A stretch of DNA of 9,115 nucleotides from contig JASBUM010000293.1 of assembly GCA_030147905.1 (NCBI GenBank), positions 1 through 9,115 on the forward strand. Reading direction: 5' to 3'. The DNA comes from Acidimangrovimonas sp. (lineage in GTDB: Bacteria > Pseudomonadota > Alphaproteobacteria > Rhodobacterales > Rhodobacteraceae). The position numbers and the translations under genes were made by a program. The notes under the pieces are model-generated. The model saw nothing but the letters and a program-made list of their open reading frames with translations, was not told where the DNA came from and made no database searches. This document shows, one piece after another, positions 1 through 7,616 of this stretch; position 1 is the stretch's first letter; the number at the start of each line of letters is the position of its first letter.

Positions 1-20
1 TCGGGAATAACGGGCGGCGG

Positions 21-49
21 TAAAGATCAGGTAACCTGTCTGCCGGATA
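21..49 (+). promoter_or_regulatory. possible sigma-28-like flagellar promoter upstream of fliK
   Basis: TAAA at 21-24 and GCCGGATA at 42-49 resemble the sigma-28 (FliA) boxes TAAA and GCCGATAA. The spacer is 17 bp instead of the usual 15, and the -10 box carries an extra G. An 11-bp near-palindrome, CAGGTAACCTG (28-38), sits between the boxes. The position, about 50 bp before a flagellar start codon, makes a flagellar promoter plausible, but the match is imperfect. The rest of 1-97 shows no open frame that continues from an upstream gene. Confidence 0.28.
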
Positions 50-97
50 CTCGGCCCGGAATCGGCAGAAGCAGATCGACGGGAAGCCGCAGGCATC

Positions 98-2188
98 ATG
101 GACAGCATTCGAGCATCCGCGGATAGCGGCACCGAACGGACTCGGCCGGCAGCTTTTGCCGCGGGCCGCACGTTGCCGACGGCCGGCAGCCCCTTCGCCG
201 CAGCACTTGACCGTCTCGAGGCGGGCGCCAACGGCCCGCCGCCGAAGATTCGCCAAGCGCGGACCGTCGGACATGACAGCCCCGCACCGGGTGGGGTCAC
301 ACCCGATCCTGCCGCCATGAAGACCGCGCGCGAAGGCGGGGGGCGCACGGTTTCCGTCGGTACCGCGCCGACGGGGGATGAACCGGCGACGGATGAAATC
401 ACCGGGACCGCCATCGGTTGGCCCGATGCGCGCACCCCTCCGGCCCGCCCGGATCCGGCCGTCCCGGCGCAGCCGCCGTCGACAAGCAGCGGCGCGAGCG
501 ACACCGGGGACGACGCGGGTGAGCGCGTCAAGGGCTTGTCCGTCGCCGCAGCCGGGCTGACGGCCGCAAGCAGCGGGTCGGAAAAAGGCCAGGTGGCCGA
601 TCCCGAGGCCCGGCCTCGCGTCGTTGCAGCGGGCGGCATCTCACCCGTCTTCCCGATCGGGGAAGGCGGCGCCGACGTCGCGCGACGGCCCGGGCGGACC
701 GCCGCGGCCGCCGCGCCCGGGGACGCTCGCGACGGGTTGGGCGCCCCGTTGGCACCCCGGCACCGGGACGCGCGCGCAGAGGGCACCGGAATATCCGCCG
801 CCGCCGGCACCCTGGACCCCTCCATCGCCGAACGCCCGGCTGCGAGCGAGACCGGCGCCGGCCGCGCTCGGTCCGGCGCCCCCGGCAGCCCGGGCGACGA
901 TGGTGCGCGCGCAGCCGCCACCATCCGACAGGACGGCATGGCGGAGGGCACCGGCCACACGCCGGGACCTGCCCTTGCCGGGCCGACCGGCGAAGCTGGC
1001 CCTTCAGGCGGGCAACGCGGAGACTCGCGGCCATCCGCGCGTGCCGGGTCGTCCCCGGGCATCGCTTCGGTAGCGATCGCGGGCGACGCCTCCGACGCTA
1101 CATTCGGAAAGATGCCGGGCGGCGCGGTCGCAAACCCTGCCCCGGCCGACCCGCCCGGAGCCGCCGCCGGCATGGGCGGCGACCGCGCGCCCGCGGCAAA
1201 GACTCCGGTGGGCGCTGTTCCAGGCACCGGGAACCCGCTTCGCCCGGCCCGGATGGCCATGGACCCCGAAGCGGCCCGCCCGGCGGTGGTGGGGCCCGCG
1301 GCGGCCGGCGGCCACAGACCGGCGGGCGACACCGCGCAACCGGCTTTCGGCACAGCACCGGTGCCGGTGGCGGCTTCCGTCACGGTTTCGCCGGGCCCGG
1401 ATCCGGCCGCACGCGGCGCCACGCACGGGGTGCCTGTCGCCCTCGCGGCGGCAGCCATCGCGGCACTGCGCGAGGCCGAAGGACAGGCACCGACCGAGAC
1501 ACGGCAACCTTCGGCCGCTCAGCTCGCGCCGACATCCGCCGCCGGGGCCGCGATGGCACTCCCCGCCGCCTATCCCTCGACCTCCGGTCTGCAGGAAATC
1601 ACGGGCGCCGTATCGGGCGCCACGACGCCGGGTCCGGCGGGAGACGAGCCGCGCAAGGCGCCAGGGATCGGCGCCGGAGCAGAGACCTTGGCCGTTGTCG
1701 CCTCGACATCGGCGATCGCGCGTGCGGATCCAGCCGCAGCGCTCACGGCTCAGCCCCCGGCGGCCGCGCCCGGTTCCGGCCTCGATGTCGCGCGCCAGAT
1801 CGGAGAGCAGATCCGCCACGCGCCCGCCGGCGACGGCACCCGGGTGGAGCTGACGCTCGCACCGCAGGAGCTGGGCCGCATCCGGATGGCACTGGGCGAA
1901 TCGCAGGGCACGGTAACGGTGTTCATCCAGGCCGAACGCGGCGAGACGCTGGATCTTCTGCGCCGCAACATCGGTCTTCTTGCGGCCGAATTCACCGAGG
2001 CCGGCCTTGCGGGGTCGAGCTTCTCCTTCGGCGGGTTCGACCATGACCCGGCTACGGCGGATCATGCATCACCCCCGTCGGACGATGATGACACGGCTCC
2101 GCCGGGCCATCCCGACAAGGCGGCCGCCCGCAGCGCAGCCGGCGGAATCGCGAATCGCGGATCGTCGGGGCTGGACTTGCGGATATGA
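98..2188 (+). CDS. fliK: flagellar hook-length control protein FliK
   Basis: The product is 696 aa. FliK is exported through the flagellar type III apparatus; it measures the growing hook and then switches export from rod/hook to filament substrates by acting on FlhB. The family is identified from the C-terminal Flg_hook domain at about residues 582-646, which holds the signature LTLAPQELGRIRMAL (585-599), then a beta segment TVTVFIQAERGETLDLL and a helical end. Residues 1 to about 560 are low-complexity Ala/Gly/Pro/Arg/Asp sequence, apparently disordered, as expected for the ruler part. The tail after 650 is also unordered, with an acidic SDDDD patch near 661-665. At 696 aa it is much longer than the enteric protein (about 405 aa). 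The ATG at 98 has only weak ribosome-binding candidates (GGGAAG at 81-86, AGG at 91-93), so the start is tentative. flgD follows after 13 bp and is presumably co-transcribed. The N-terminal part has no similarity I can recognise. Confidence 0.86.
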   Translation: MDSIRASADSGTERTRPAAFAAGRTLPTAGSPFAAALDRLEAGANGPPPKIRQARTVGHDSPAPGGVTPDPAAMKTAREGGGRTVSVGTAPTGDEPATDEITGTAIGWPDARTPPARPDPAVPAQPPSTSSGASDTGDDAGERVKGLSVAAAGLTAASSGSEKGQVADPEARPRVVAAGGISPVFPIGEGGADVARRPGRTAAAAAPGDARDGLGAPLAPRHRDARAEGTGISAAAGTLDPSIAERPAASETGAGRARSGAPGSPGDDGARAAATIRQDGMAEGTGHTPGPALAGPTGEAGPSGGQRGDSRPSARAGSSPGIASVAIAGDASDATFGKMPGGAVANPAPADPPGAAAGMGGDRAPAAKTPVGAVPGTGNPLRPARMAMDPEAARPAVVGPAAAGGHRPAGDTAQPAFGTAPVPVAASVTVSPGPDPAARGATHGVPVALAAAAIAALREAEGQAPTETRQPSAAQLAPTSAAGAAMALPAAYPSTSGLQEITGAVSGATTPGPAGDEPRKAPGIGAGAETLAVVASTSAIARADPAAALTAQPPAAAPGSGLDVARQIGEQIRHAPAGDGTRVELTLAPQELGRIRMALGESQGTVTVFIQAERGETLDLLRRNIGLLAAEFTEAGLAGSSFSFGGFDHDPATADHASPPSDDDDTAPPGHPDKAAARSAAGGIANRGSSGLDLRI

Positions 2189-2194
2189 AAGGAG
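2189..2194 (+). promoter_or_regulatory. strong ribosome binding site of flgD
   Basis: AAGGAG lies 7 nt before the flgD ATG at 2202, directly after the fliK stop codon. It fixes the flgD start and contrasts with the weak site in front of fliK. Confidence 0.8.
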
Positions 2195-2201
2195 ATGACC
2201 G

Positions 2202-2882
2202 ATGACCATTGACACCACGCCCGCTACGGGGAGCGCAGCCACCCCGTTATCGTCCGCCGCGACGCCCCCGTCGGGATCGACGAAGCCCGCGCTTAACGGC
2301 GATTTCACCATGTTCCTGAAAATGCTGACCACGCAGATGCGCAATCAGGATCCGCTCAACCCGATGGAGGCGACCGATTTCGCCATCCAGCTTGCCACCT
2401 TCTCCGGGGTGGAACAGCAGACCCGCACCAATGATCTTCTCGGCGGGATCGCAGGGCAGATGGCCGCGATGGGCCTGGGCCAGATGGCGGGCTGGGTCGG
2501 GATGGAGGCCCGGGTGACCGCGCCGGCAGGCTTCGACGGCGCGCCGCTCACGCTTGCGCCGCGTCCCCGCGATCAGGCCGACCAGGCCTTTCTTGTCGTG
2601 CGCGGAACCGACGGCGCCGAGCGCGCCCGGATCGAGCTTGCACCGTCGGAAGAGGCGCTGGAATGGAACGGCCACGACGGCCTGGGCGGCACCTTGCCGC
2701 ACGGCACCTACAGCTTCGAGCTTGAAAGCATGGCCGGCGGCCAGCTCCTCGGCACCGATCCGGTTCCGGTCTACGCAGCGATCGCGGAGGTGCAGGCTGG
2801 CGCGGAGGGCGCCGTGGTCATGCTCGCCGGCGGGGCGACGGTGGAAGCGGGTGCCGTCACCGCACTGCGCCCCGGACGCTGA
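2202..2882 (+). CDS. flgD: flagellar hook assembly (cap) protein FlgD
   Basis: The product is 226 aa. FlgD caps the growing hook outside the cell and drives polymerisation of the hook protein FlgE; it is shed when the hook is complete. The hallmark N-terminal block is at residues 38-73, from FLKMLTTQM through QDPLNPMEATDF to SGVEQQ. A flexible linker and the C-terminal Tudor/Ig-like cap domains follow, with the typical WNGHDGLGG (155-163) and LPHGTYSFELE (165-175). Length is normal for the family. The start is supported by AAGGAG seven bases upstream. It lies 13 bp after fliK, so the two form a short operon whose products both act on hook assembly and length. Unusually, no flgE follows: the next gene, ubiB, is convergent and begins 10 bp after this stop. 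Confidence 0.97.
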   Translation: MTIDTTPATGSAATPLSSAATPPSGSTKPALNGDFTMFLKMLTTQMRNQDPLNPMEATDFAIQLATFSGVEQQTRTNDLLGGIAGQMAAMGLGQMAGWVGMEARVTAPAGFDGAPLTLAPRPRDQADQAFLVVRGTDGAERARIELAPSEEALEWNGHDGLGGTLPHGTYSFELESMAGGQLLGTDPVPVYAAIAEVQAGAEGAVVMLAGGATVEAGAVTALRPGR

Positions 2883-2892
2883 CCCGCGCCGG

Positions 2893-4422
2893 TCAAAGCA
2901 GCAGGCCCAGCCAGAGCCCCAATGCGAAAATCCCCGCCCCAAGCGCCATGTAGATCGCGGGCGTCAGACGACCGGGCGCCTTGGGCGGAACCAGCGCGGC
3001 ACCGCTTTCGATCAGGCGGGATTCGACCATATGCGGCAGGCGCGGCCCGAACCGCGCCAGCACCCGCGCCGTGCGCGTCAGATCGCGCAGGATCGCGCCC
3101 GGGCCGACATTGGTCTTTATGTATCCCTCGACGATCGGTTGCGCGACCTTCCAGATATTGATCCGCGGGTTGAGAGAGCGCGCCACACCCTCGACCACCA
3201 CCATGGTGCGCTGCAACAGGATCAGCTCGGTGCGGGTCTGCATGCCGAAGCGCTCCGTGACCTCGAAGAGATAGGCCAGCAGCCGCGCCATCGATATGCG
3301 CGTCGCATCCATGCCGAATATGGGCTCGCCGACGACCCGCAGGGCCCGCGCGAAATCGTCCACGTCGCGATCGGCCGGCACATAGCCGGCCTCGAAATGA
3401 ACCTCGGCCACGCGGCGGTAGTCTCGGCGGATGAACCCGTAGAGGATCTCGGCATAGACCCGGCGGGTATATTCGTCGATCCGTCCCATGATGCCGAAAT
3501 CATAGGCGAGGATCGCCCCGTCGGCCGCAACCTTCAGGTTGCCCTGATGCATGTCGGCATGAAACAGCCCGTCGCGCAGGGCATGCGACAGAAACAGCTG
3601 CAGCACCCGTTCGGCAAGCGCCTCGCGGTCGTGGCCCGCAGCGTCCAGCGCCGCCGTGTCACCCAGGGCCACGCCCTCGGCCCAGCCGATCGTCATCACC
3701 TGACGCGCCGAGAGATCCCAATGCGGGCGCGGCACCCGAAAACCCTTGTCCTCGGCCGTGTTGGCGGCGAATTCGGAGGCCGAGGCACTTTCGAGCCGCA
3801 GGTCCAGCTCACCCATCACCACGCTTTCGAAATGGGCGATGACATCGGTCGGCCGCAGACGCCGCGTTGCGGGCAGAAGCAGCTCGATGATCTGCGCAGC
3901 AAGATAGAAGGCATCGATATCGCGGCGAAACGCGCGGTCGATGCGCGGGCGCAGGACCTTGACGGCCACCGCCTCGCCGGTGTCGGCCAGACGTGCGCGG
4001 TGGACCTGGGCGATCGACGCCGCGGCCACCGGCTCGGAAAATTCGCTGAAGACCGTCTCGACGGTGATTTCCAGTTCTTCCTCGATCATCGCCTTGGCGA
4101 TGGCGGTCGGGAAGGGGGGCAGCTTGTCCTGAAGATAGCGCAGCTGTTCGGCCAGATCATCGCCCACCACGTCGGGCCGGGTCGACAGCACCTGACCGAA
4201 CTTGATGTAGGCCGGACCCAGCGCGGTCAGCGCGCGGGTGGCCGGCGGAAGTTCGGGGTCGCCCCGATTGCCAAGCCAGCGGAACGGCCATCCCAGCACC
4301 CGCGCCGCCAGTCGCAGCCGCGGCGGCGCGTTCATCGCCTCGAGCACGACGCCCATCGCTCCCGTGCGTTCGAGCGTCGCGCCCGTCCGGATCAGGCGCC
4401 AGATGTTGTGCGGACCGCGCAC
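2893..4422 (-). CDS. ubiB: ubiquinone biosynthesis protein UbiB (atypical ABC1/ADCK kinase-like ATPase)
   Basis: The product is 509 aa. UbiB is a membrane-attached atypical kinase-like ATPase that supports the ubiquinone-synthesis complex, probably by helping to handle lipid intermediates; its exact reaction is not settled. All family motifs are present: K74-F-G-Q77 (KxGQ), the Ala-rich loop AAAS at 133-136, the ATP-site lysine K155 in AVAVKVLRP, E205-L-D207 (ExD), H288-ADMHQGN (catalytic-loop equivalent) and D308-FG. A hydrophobic segment at about 488-509 closes the protein and should anchor it in the inner membrane. The start is a GTG at 4420-4422, immediately after the ubiE TAG with no spacer. 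The ribosome site GGAAG (complement of 4429-4433) lies inside the end of ubiE, 6 nt from the GTG. Translation is therefore probably coupled to ubiE. No intrinsic terminator is visible at the 3' end. Confidence 0.97.
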   Translation of the reverse strand: MRGPHNIWRLIRTGATLERTGAMGVVLEAMNAPPRLRLAARVLGWPFRWLGNRGDPELPPATRALTALGPAYIKFGQVLSTRPDVVGDDLAEQLRYLQDKLPPFPTAIAKAMIEEELEITVETVFSEFSEPVAAASIAQVHRARLADTGEAVAVKVLRPRIDRAFRRDIDAFYLAAQIIELLLPATRRLRPTDVIAHFESVVMGELDLRLESASASEFAANTAEDKGFRVPRPHWDLSARQVMTIGWAEGVALGDTAALDAAGHDREALAERVLQLFLSHALRDGLFHADMHQGNLKVAADGAILAYDFGIMGRIDEYTRRVYAEILYGFIRRDYRRVAEVHFEAGYVPADRDVDDFARALRVVGEPIFGMDATRISMARLLAYLFEVTERFGMQTRTELILLQRTMVVVEGVARSLNPRINIWKVAQPIVEGYIKTNVGPGAILRDLTRTARVLARFGPRLPHMVESRLIESGAALVPPKAPGRLTPAIYMALGAGIFALGLWLGLLL

Positions 4423-5175
4423 CTAGAGCTTCCATCCCGAATGCAGCGCCGCGATCCCCATCGACAGGTTGCGGTACCGCACCTGGCCGAAGCCGGCCGC
4501 GCGGATCATCTGCGCAAAGCGCTCCTGATCGGGGAAGCGGCGGATCGATTCCACCAGATATTGATAACTGTCCCGATCCTGCGCGATGATCTGTCCCATC
4601 CGCGGAATGACGTTGAACGAATAGCGATCGTAAAGCCATTGCATCGCGGGGTTGGGCAGCTGGCTGAATTCGAGCACCATCAGCCGTCCGCCGGGCCGCA
4701 GCACCCGATAGGCCTCGACCAGCGCATCCGCGATCCGGGTCACGTTGCGGATGCCGAAGCTGATCGTATAGGCGTCGAAGCTGCCCGATGCGAAGGGCAG
4801 TGCCATCGCGTCCCCGGCCACCCAGTCCAGATGGTCGGCGAGCCGCGCGGCCTCGGCCCGCTGTCGGCCCTCGACCAGCATCGATTCGGTCATGTCCAGA
4901 ACCGTCACCCGCGCGTCGGGCGCGCGCCGCAGGTAGCGAAAGGCGATATCGCCGGTGCCGCCCGCGACATCGAGCAGATGGGTACCCGCCCGCGGCGCCA
5001 GCCAATCCATCATCGCATCCTTCCAGACGCGGTGGATGCCGACCGACATCACGTCGTTCATCACGTCATAGCGCGAGGCGACCCGGGTGAAGACGCCGTG
5101 GACCATCCCCGCCTTTTCCGATTCCGCCACGGTGCGGAAACCGAAATGCGTCGTCTCTGCTTCGTTGTCGCTCAT
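4423..5175 (-). CDS. ubiE: ubiquinone/menaquinone C-methyltransferase UbiE
   Basis: The product is 250 aa. It is a class I SAM-dependent methyltransferase that C-methylates the benzoquinol ring (2-methoxy-6-polyprenyl-1,4-benzoquinol methylase) in ubiquinone synthesis. The UbiE signature is at residues 36-52 ([17 protein letters not shown]). The SAM-binding glycine loop is LDVAGGTGD (68-76), followed by GDAMALPF (121-128), the post-I motif LRPGG (159-163) and the typical C-terminus [14 protein letters not shown] (236-249). Length is normal. ATG at 5175 is preceded by GAAGGG at 5186-5191 (minus strand). It is the first gene of the ubiE-ubiB operon, which runs divergently from mutM. An aerobic alphaproteobacterium would use it for ubiquinone; whether it also serves menaquinone cannot be seen here. 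Confidence 0.98.
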   Translation of the reverse strand: MSDNEAETTHFGFRTVAESEKAGMVHGVFTRVASRYDVMNDVMSVGIHRVWKDAMMDWLAPRAGTHLLDVAGGTGDIAFRYLRRAPDARVTVLDMTESMLVEGRQRAEAARLADHLDWVAGDAMALPFASGSFDAYTISFGIRNVTRIADALVEAYRVLRPGGRLMVLEFSQLPNPAMQWLYDRYSFNVIPRMGQIIAQDRDSYQYLVESIRRFPDQERFAQMIRAAGFGQVRYRNLSMGIAALHSGWKL

Positions 5176-5207
5176 CGGGGCTTGCCCTTCATCTGGCCGT
5201 GCCCCTT

Positions 5208-5235
5208 CTTATAGGGCGCGGGCCGGGCGATACAA
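5208..5235 (-). promoter_or_regulatory. candidate promoter of ubiE-ubiB
   Basis: On the minus strand TTGTAT (complement of 5230-5235) and TATAAG (complement of 5208-5213) are 16 bp apart and resemble -35 and -10 boxes. A start near 5200 would give a leader of about 25 nt before the ubiE ATG. The -35 match is only moderate, but the surrounding DNA is very GC-rich, so the TATAAG stands out. Confidence 0.4.
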
Positions 5236-5236
5236 T
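5231..5236 (+). promoter_or_regulatory. candidate -10 box for mutM
   Basis: TACAAT differs from TATAAT by one base and lies 60 bp before the mutM ATG. No convincing -35 box is seen 16-18 bp upstream. It overlaps the -35 box proposed for the divergent ubiE promoter, so the two promoters could compete. Confidence 0.3.
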
Positions 5237-5296
5237 CCACGCCGTCCCTCCCGCCGCGCACCGGCGCGCCGCCACGCCCTGCGACAGGACCGACAG

Positions 5297-6163
5297 ATGC
5301 CAGAACTCCCCGAGGTCGAAACCATCCGCCGCGGTCTCGAACCCGTGATCGGCGGGCGCCGCATCCGCACGGTCACGCTTGCCCGCGAGGGTCTGCGCCG
5401 CCCCTTCCCGCCCGACATGGCCCGACGTCTCGCGGGGCGGCGGATCGATCGCCTTGCGCGGCGGTCGAAATACCTGCTTGCCGATCTCGATTCGGGCGAG
5501 ACGCTGTTGATCCATCTCGGCATGTCCGGCCGGATCCTGATCGCCGCGCAGGGCGACGGCGCGCATCCGACCGCGGCCTTCCACCATTCCCATGACGCGG
5601 CCGGCAAACACGATCACGTGATTCTGTCCATGGATGACGGGGTGACGCTACGCTTCAACGACCCGCGCCGCTTCGGCGCGATGGACCTGATAGGCAGCGC
5701 CGAGCTCGAGCGTCACCCGCTGCTCGCGCACCTGGGGCCCGAGCCGCTGGGGAACGGCTTCAACGCCCCCTATCTTCAGGCCCGCCTCGCCGGCCGGCGG
5801 AGCCCGATCAAGAATGCGCTGCTCGATCAGCGTATCGTCGCCGGGCTGGGAAACATCTATGTATCGGAGGCGCTTCACCGGGCGGGCATTCATCCCCGCC
5901 GGGCGGCGGGGCAGATCGCGGCGGCCCGGATCGCGGCCCTTGTCCCGATCATCCGAACGGTACTGGAGGAGGCGCTCGAAGCTGGCGGCTCCTCGCTGCG
6001 CGACTACCGGCGGGCCGATGGCGAACTTGGCTATTTCCAGCATGCCTTTCGCGTCTACGGCCGCGAGGGCGAGGGCTGCGTCCTCCCGAGATGCGATGGC
6101 ACGGTCTTGCGGATTACCCAGTCGGGGCGCAGTTCCTTCTACTGTTCCCGCTGCCAGAGATGA
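5297..6163 (+). CDS. mutM: formamidopyrimidine-DNA glycosylase (Fpg/MutM)
   Basis: The product is 288 aa. It is a bifunctional glycosylase/AP lyase that removes 8-oxoguanine and formamidopyrimidines from DNA. The start at 5297 gives the invariant N-terminus [16 protein letters not shown]: the proline after the removed Met is the catalytic nucleophile and the next Glu the acid. AGGA at 5286-5289, 7 nt upstream, supports it; the frame is open further upstream but that extension is not conserved sequence. Other family residues are K58 (RRSKYLL), M76 in HLGMSGR, the NDPRRFG loop (121-127), and the helix-two-turn-helix region with K172-N and GLGNIYVSE (183-191). The C-terminal zinc finger uses C261, C266, C283 and C286; its first pair has the C-x4-C spacing that I recall from alphaproteobacteria, instead of C-x2-C. 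It is divergent from ubiE and is followed by the enoyl-CoA hydratase gene 98 bp later. Confidence 0.98.
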   Translation: MPELPEVETIRRGLEPVIGGRRIRTVTLAREGLRRPFPPDMARRLAGRRIDRLARRSKYLLADLDSGETLLIHLGMSGRILIAAQGDGAHPTAAFHHSHDAAGKHDHVILSMDDGVTLRFNDPRRFGAMDLIGSAELERHPLLAHLGPEPLGNGFNAPYLQARLAGRRSPIKNALLDQRIVAGLGNIYVSEALHRAGIHPRRAAGQIAAARIAALVPIIRTVLEEALEAGGSSLRDYRRADGELGYFQHAFRVYGREGEGCVLPRCDGTVLRITQSGRSSFYCSRCQR

Positions 6164-6164
6164 C

Positions 6165-6214
6165 TTGATCCGCTGTGATGTGGTGTTAGGACTCCGGGGC
6201 ATGCGCGCGCCCCG
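6165..6214 (+). promoter_or_regulatory. mutM/enoyl-CoA hydratase spacer: weak promoter and GC hairpin
   Basis: TTGATC (6165-6170) and TAGGAC (6187-6192), 16 bp apart, are a weak promoter candidate directly after the mutM stop. They are followed by a 6-bp inverted repeat, CGGGGC (6195-6200) and GCCCCG (6209-6214), with an 8-nt loop and no T-tract. The hairpin could weakly end mutM transcripts or sit in the leader of the next gene. Confidence 0.22.
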
Positions 6215-6261
6215 AGGGACTGGTGCGCAACCGCAAGATCAAATGGCAAAGGACGCCGACC

Positions 6262-7038
6262 ATGGCCTACGAGACCCTGATCGTCGAGATCGAGGATTAC
6301 ATCGCCTTGATCCGGCTGAACCGGCCCGAGGCGCTCAACGCGCTCAACGCAAAACTGCTGGGCGAGCTTGCCGACGCGATGCACGCCGCCGACCGCAACG
6401 ACAAGGTCCGCTGCATCATCCTGACCGGTTCCGAGAAGGCGTTTGCCGCGGGCGCGGACATCGCGGAAATGGCGCAGAAAAGCTTCGTCGACACCTTCGG
6501 CGACGATCTGTTCACCGCCGAGACCGATGCCATCCAGCGGGTGCGCAAGCCGATCATCGCGGCGGTTTCCGGCTATGCGCTCGGCGGCGGTTGCGAGCTG
6601 GCGATGATGTGCGATTTCATCATCTGTTCCGATACTGCCAGGTTCGGACAGCCCGAGATCAACCTCGGGGTCGTCGCCGGCATCGGCGGCACGCAGCGCC
6701 TGACCCGTTTCGTGGGCAAGGCGAAGTCGATGGACATGCATCTGACGGGCCGCTTCATGGATGCCGAAGAGGCCGAGCGCTGCGGTCTGGTGAGCCGGGT
6801 CGTGCCGGCCAAGAAGCTGATCTCCGAGGCCCGTGCCGCCGCCCAGAAGATCACGGAGAAATCCGCGATCAGCGTGATGGCGGTGAAGGAGTCGGTGAAC
6901 CGCAGCTATGAAACCACCCTGCGCGAGGGGCAACTCTTCGAACGCCGGATGTTCCATGCATTGTTCGCGACCGAGGATCAGAAGGAGGGCATGGATGCCT
7001 TTCTCGAAAAGCGCAGCCCCCAGTTTCGTGATCGATGA
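6262..7038 (+). CDS. short-chain enoyl-CoA hydratase (crotonase family)
   Basis: The product is 258 aa. It hydrates trans-2-enoyl-CoA to 3-hydroxyacyl-CoA in fatty-acid beta-oxidation or a related acyl-CoA pathway. The oxyanion-hole segments AAGADIAEM (62-70) and [15 protein letters not shown] (104-118) are present. Both catalytic glutamates are there: E112 in GGGCEL and E132 in FGQPEI, 20 residues apart as in the mitochondrial enzyme (E144/E164 of rat numbering). The C-terminal part ([22 protein letters not shown]) also resembles mitochondrial ECHS1 closely, arguing for a true hydratase and not an isomerase or decarboxylase relative. ATG 6262 is preferred over an in-frame GTG at 6223, because AAAGGA (6248-6253) lies 8 nt upstream and the protein begins at the conserved core. 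The natural substrate cannot be told from sequence alone. No other beta-oxidation gene is adjacent. Confidence 0.95.
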   Translation: MAYETLIVEIEDYIALIRLNRPEALNALNAKLLGELADAMHAADRNDKVRCIILTGSEKAFAAGADIAEMAQKSFVDTFGDDLFTAETDAIQRVRKPIIAAVSGYALGGGCELAMMCDFIICSDTARFGQPEINLGVVAGIGGTQRLTRFVGKAKSMDMHLTGRFMDAEEAERCGLVSRVVPAKKLISEARAAAQKITEKSAISVMAVKESVNRSYETTLREGQLFERRMFHALFATEDQKEGMDAFLEKRSPQFRDR

Positions 7039-7049
7039 ACCCTGCCTGC

Positions 7050-7098
7050 CGGCGCCGTGGGACCGTCAGCCGACAAGGCCGCGATCCGGCGCCGTTTT
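7050..7098 (+). terminator. possible terminator after enoyl-CoA hydratase
   Basis: The 8-bp palindrome CGGCGCCG occurs at 7050-7057 and again at 7087-7094, so the two copies can pair across a 29-nt loop, and the second copy runs into TTTT (7095-7098). The loop is long for an intrinsic terminator. It is nevertheless the only such signal between this gene and the rpsT promoter. Confidence 0.3.
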
Positions 7099-7101
7099 CG
7101 G

Positions 7102-7128
7102 TTGACTTGTCGCCGAGTCGCCCATAAA
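7102..7128 (+). promoter_or_regulatory. promoter of rpsT
   Basis: TTGACT (7102-7107) and CATAAA (7123-7128), 15 bp apart (or 16 bp to ATAAAA), form the best sigma-70-like promoter in the window. Expected initiation is near 7135, giving a leader of about 40 nt. A GANTC methylation site (GAGTC, 7115-7119) lies in the spacer. A 7-bp inverted repeat, CGACAAG (7071-7077) and CTTGTCG (7106-7112), overlaps the -35 box. Confidence 0.62.
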
Positions 7129-7173
7129 AGCGCGACTTCAGATTGACCCGAAGCGAAATCGGAACCCGACCTT

Positions 7174-7440
7174 ATGGCCAATACGCCCCAATCCAAGAAG
7201 CGCGCCCGCCAGAATGAAGCGCGCTATGCCGTGAACAAGGCGCGCCGCTCGCGTATCCGCACCTTCCTGCGCAAGGTCGAGGAAGCGATCTCGGCCGGCA
7301 ACGCCGACGCGGCACGCGAAGCCCTCCGTCTGGCGCAGCCCGAGCTGGCTCGTGGCGTGACCAAGGGTGTGCTGCACAAGAACACCGTCGCGCGCAAGAT
7401 GTCGCGTCTTTCCTCGCGTGTGAAGGCGCTGACGGCCTGA
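7174..7440 (+). CDS. rpsT: 30S ribosomal protein S20
   Basis: The product is 88 aa. S20 is a primary binding protein of 16S rRNA in the 30S subunit. The typical N-terminus [20 protein letters not shown], the Lys/Arg-rich helices and the end [21 protein letters not shown] are all present, and the length is normal. Only a weak GGAA (7161-7164) lies 9 nt before the ATG. Poor ribosome binding would fit a gene limited by translation, but no specific autoregulatory site can be identified. The gene is monocistronic here: it has its own promoter and a strong terminator 36 bp downstream, separating it from dnaA. Confidence 0.99.
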   Translation: MANTPQSKKRARQNEARYAVNKARRSRIRTFLRKVEEAISAGNADAAREALRLAQPELARGVTKGVLHKNTVARKMSRLSSRVKALTA

Positions 7441-7476
7441 CGGCCGCGTGAACGACCAGACTACCGCAAAACCGGG

Positions 7477-7505
7477 GGACGGGCCGCATCGTGCGCCCGT
7501 CCTTT
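7477..7505 (+). terminator. intrinsic terminator of rpsT
   Basis: GGACGGGC (7477-7484) pairs with GCCCGTCC (7495-7502). Inside it CGCA/TGCG can extend the stem past one bulged C to a 3-nt loop. TTTGCATTTT follows directly. It is the strongest rho-independent terminator in the window and ends the rpsT transcript. Confidence 0.85.
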
Positions 7506-7616
7506 GCATTTTGCGCGACAGATCCGCGCATTTCCCTCCCCCGTGGGTCGGCGTGCCCTTTTTGCACCCCCCGCCGGATTCGCCGCGACAAAGCGTGAGT
7601 CAAGCCAAGAGTTCTG

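Noticed and set aside
1004..2065. A 353-codon frame opposite fliK
   Set aside because: The FliK C-terminal signature lies on the plus strand over part of the same bases; the antisense product is Arg/Gly-rich with no recognisable domain.
2554..5214. An 886-codon open frame on the plus strand, running across flgD and opposite ubiB and ubiE
   Set aside because: It is an artefact of high GC codon bias. Its translation is low-complexity with no family motif, whereas the opposite strand encodes two proteins with all expected motifs.
5087..5296. An upstream extension of mutM
   Set aside because: The frame is open to 5087, but the conserved protein begins at MPELPEVE (5297), whose proline must be N-terminal for catalysis. 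The extension also overlaps ubiE.
5814..6911. A long plus-strand frame spanning the ends of mutM and the enoyl-CoA hydratase gene
   Set aside because: It is out of frame with both genes, which carry complete catalytic motifs; its translation is Arg-rich with no family match.
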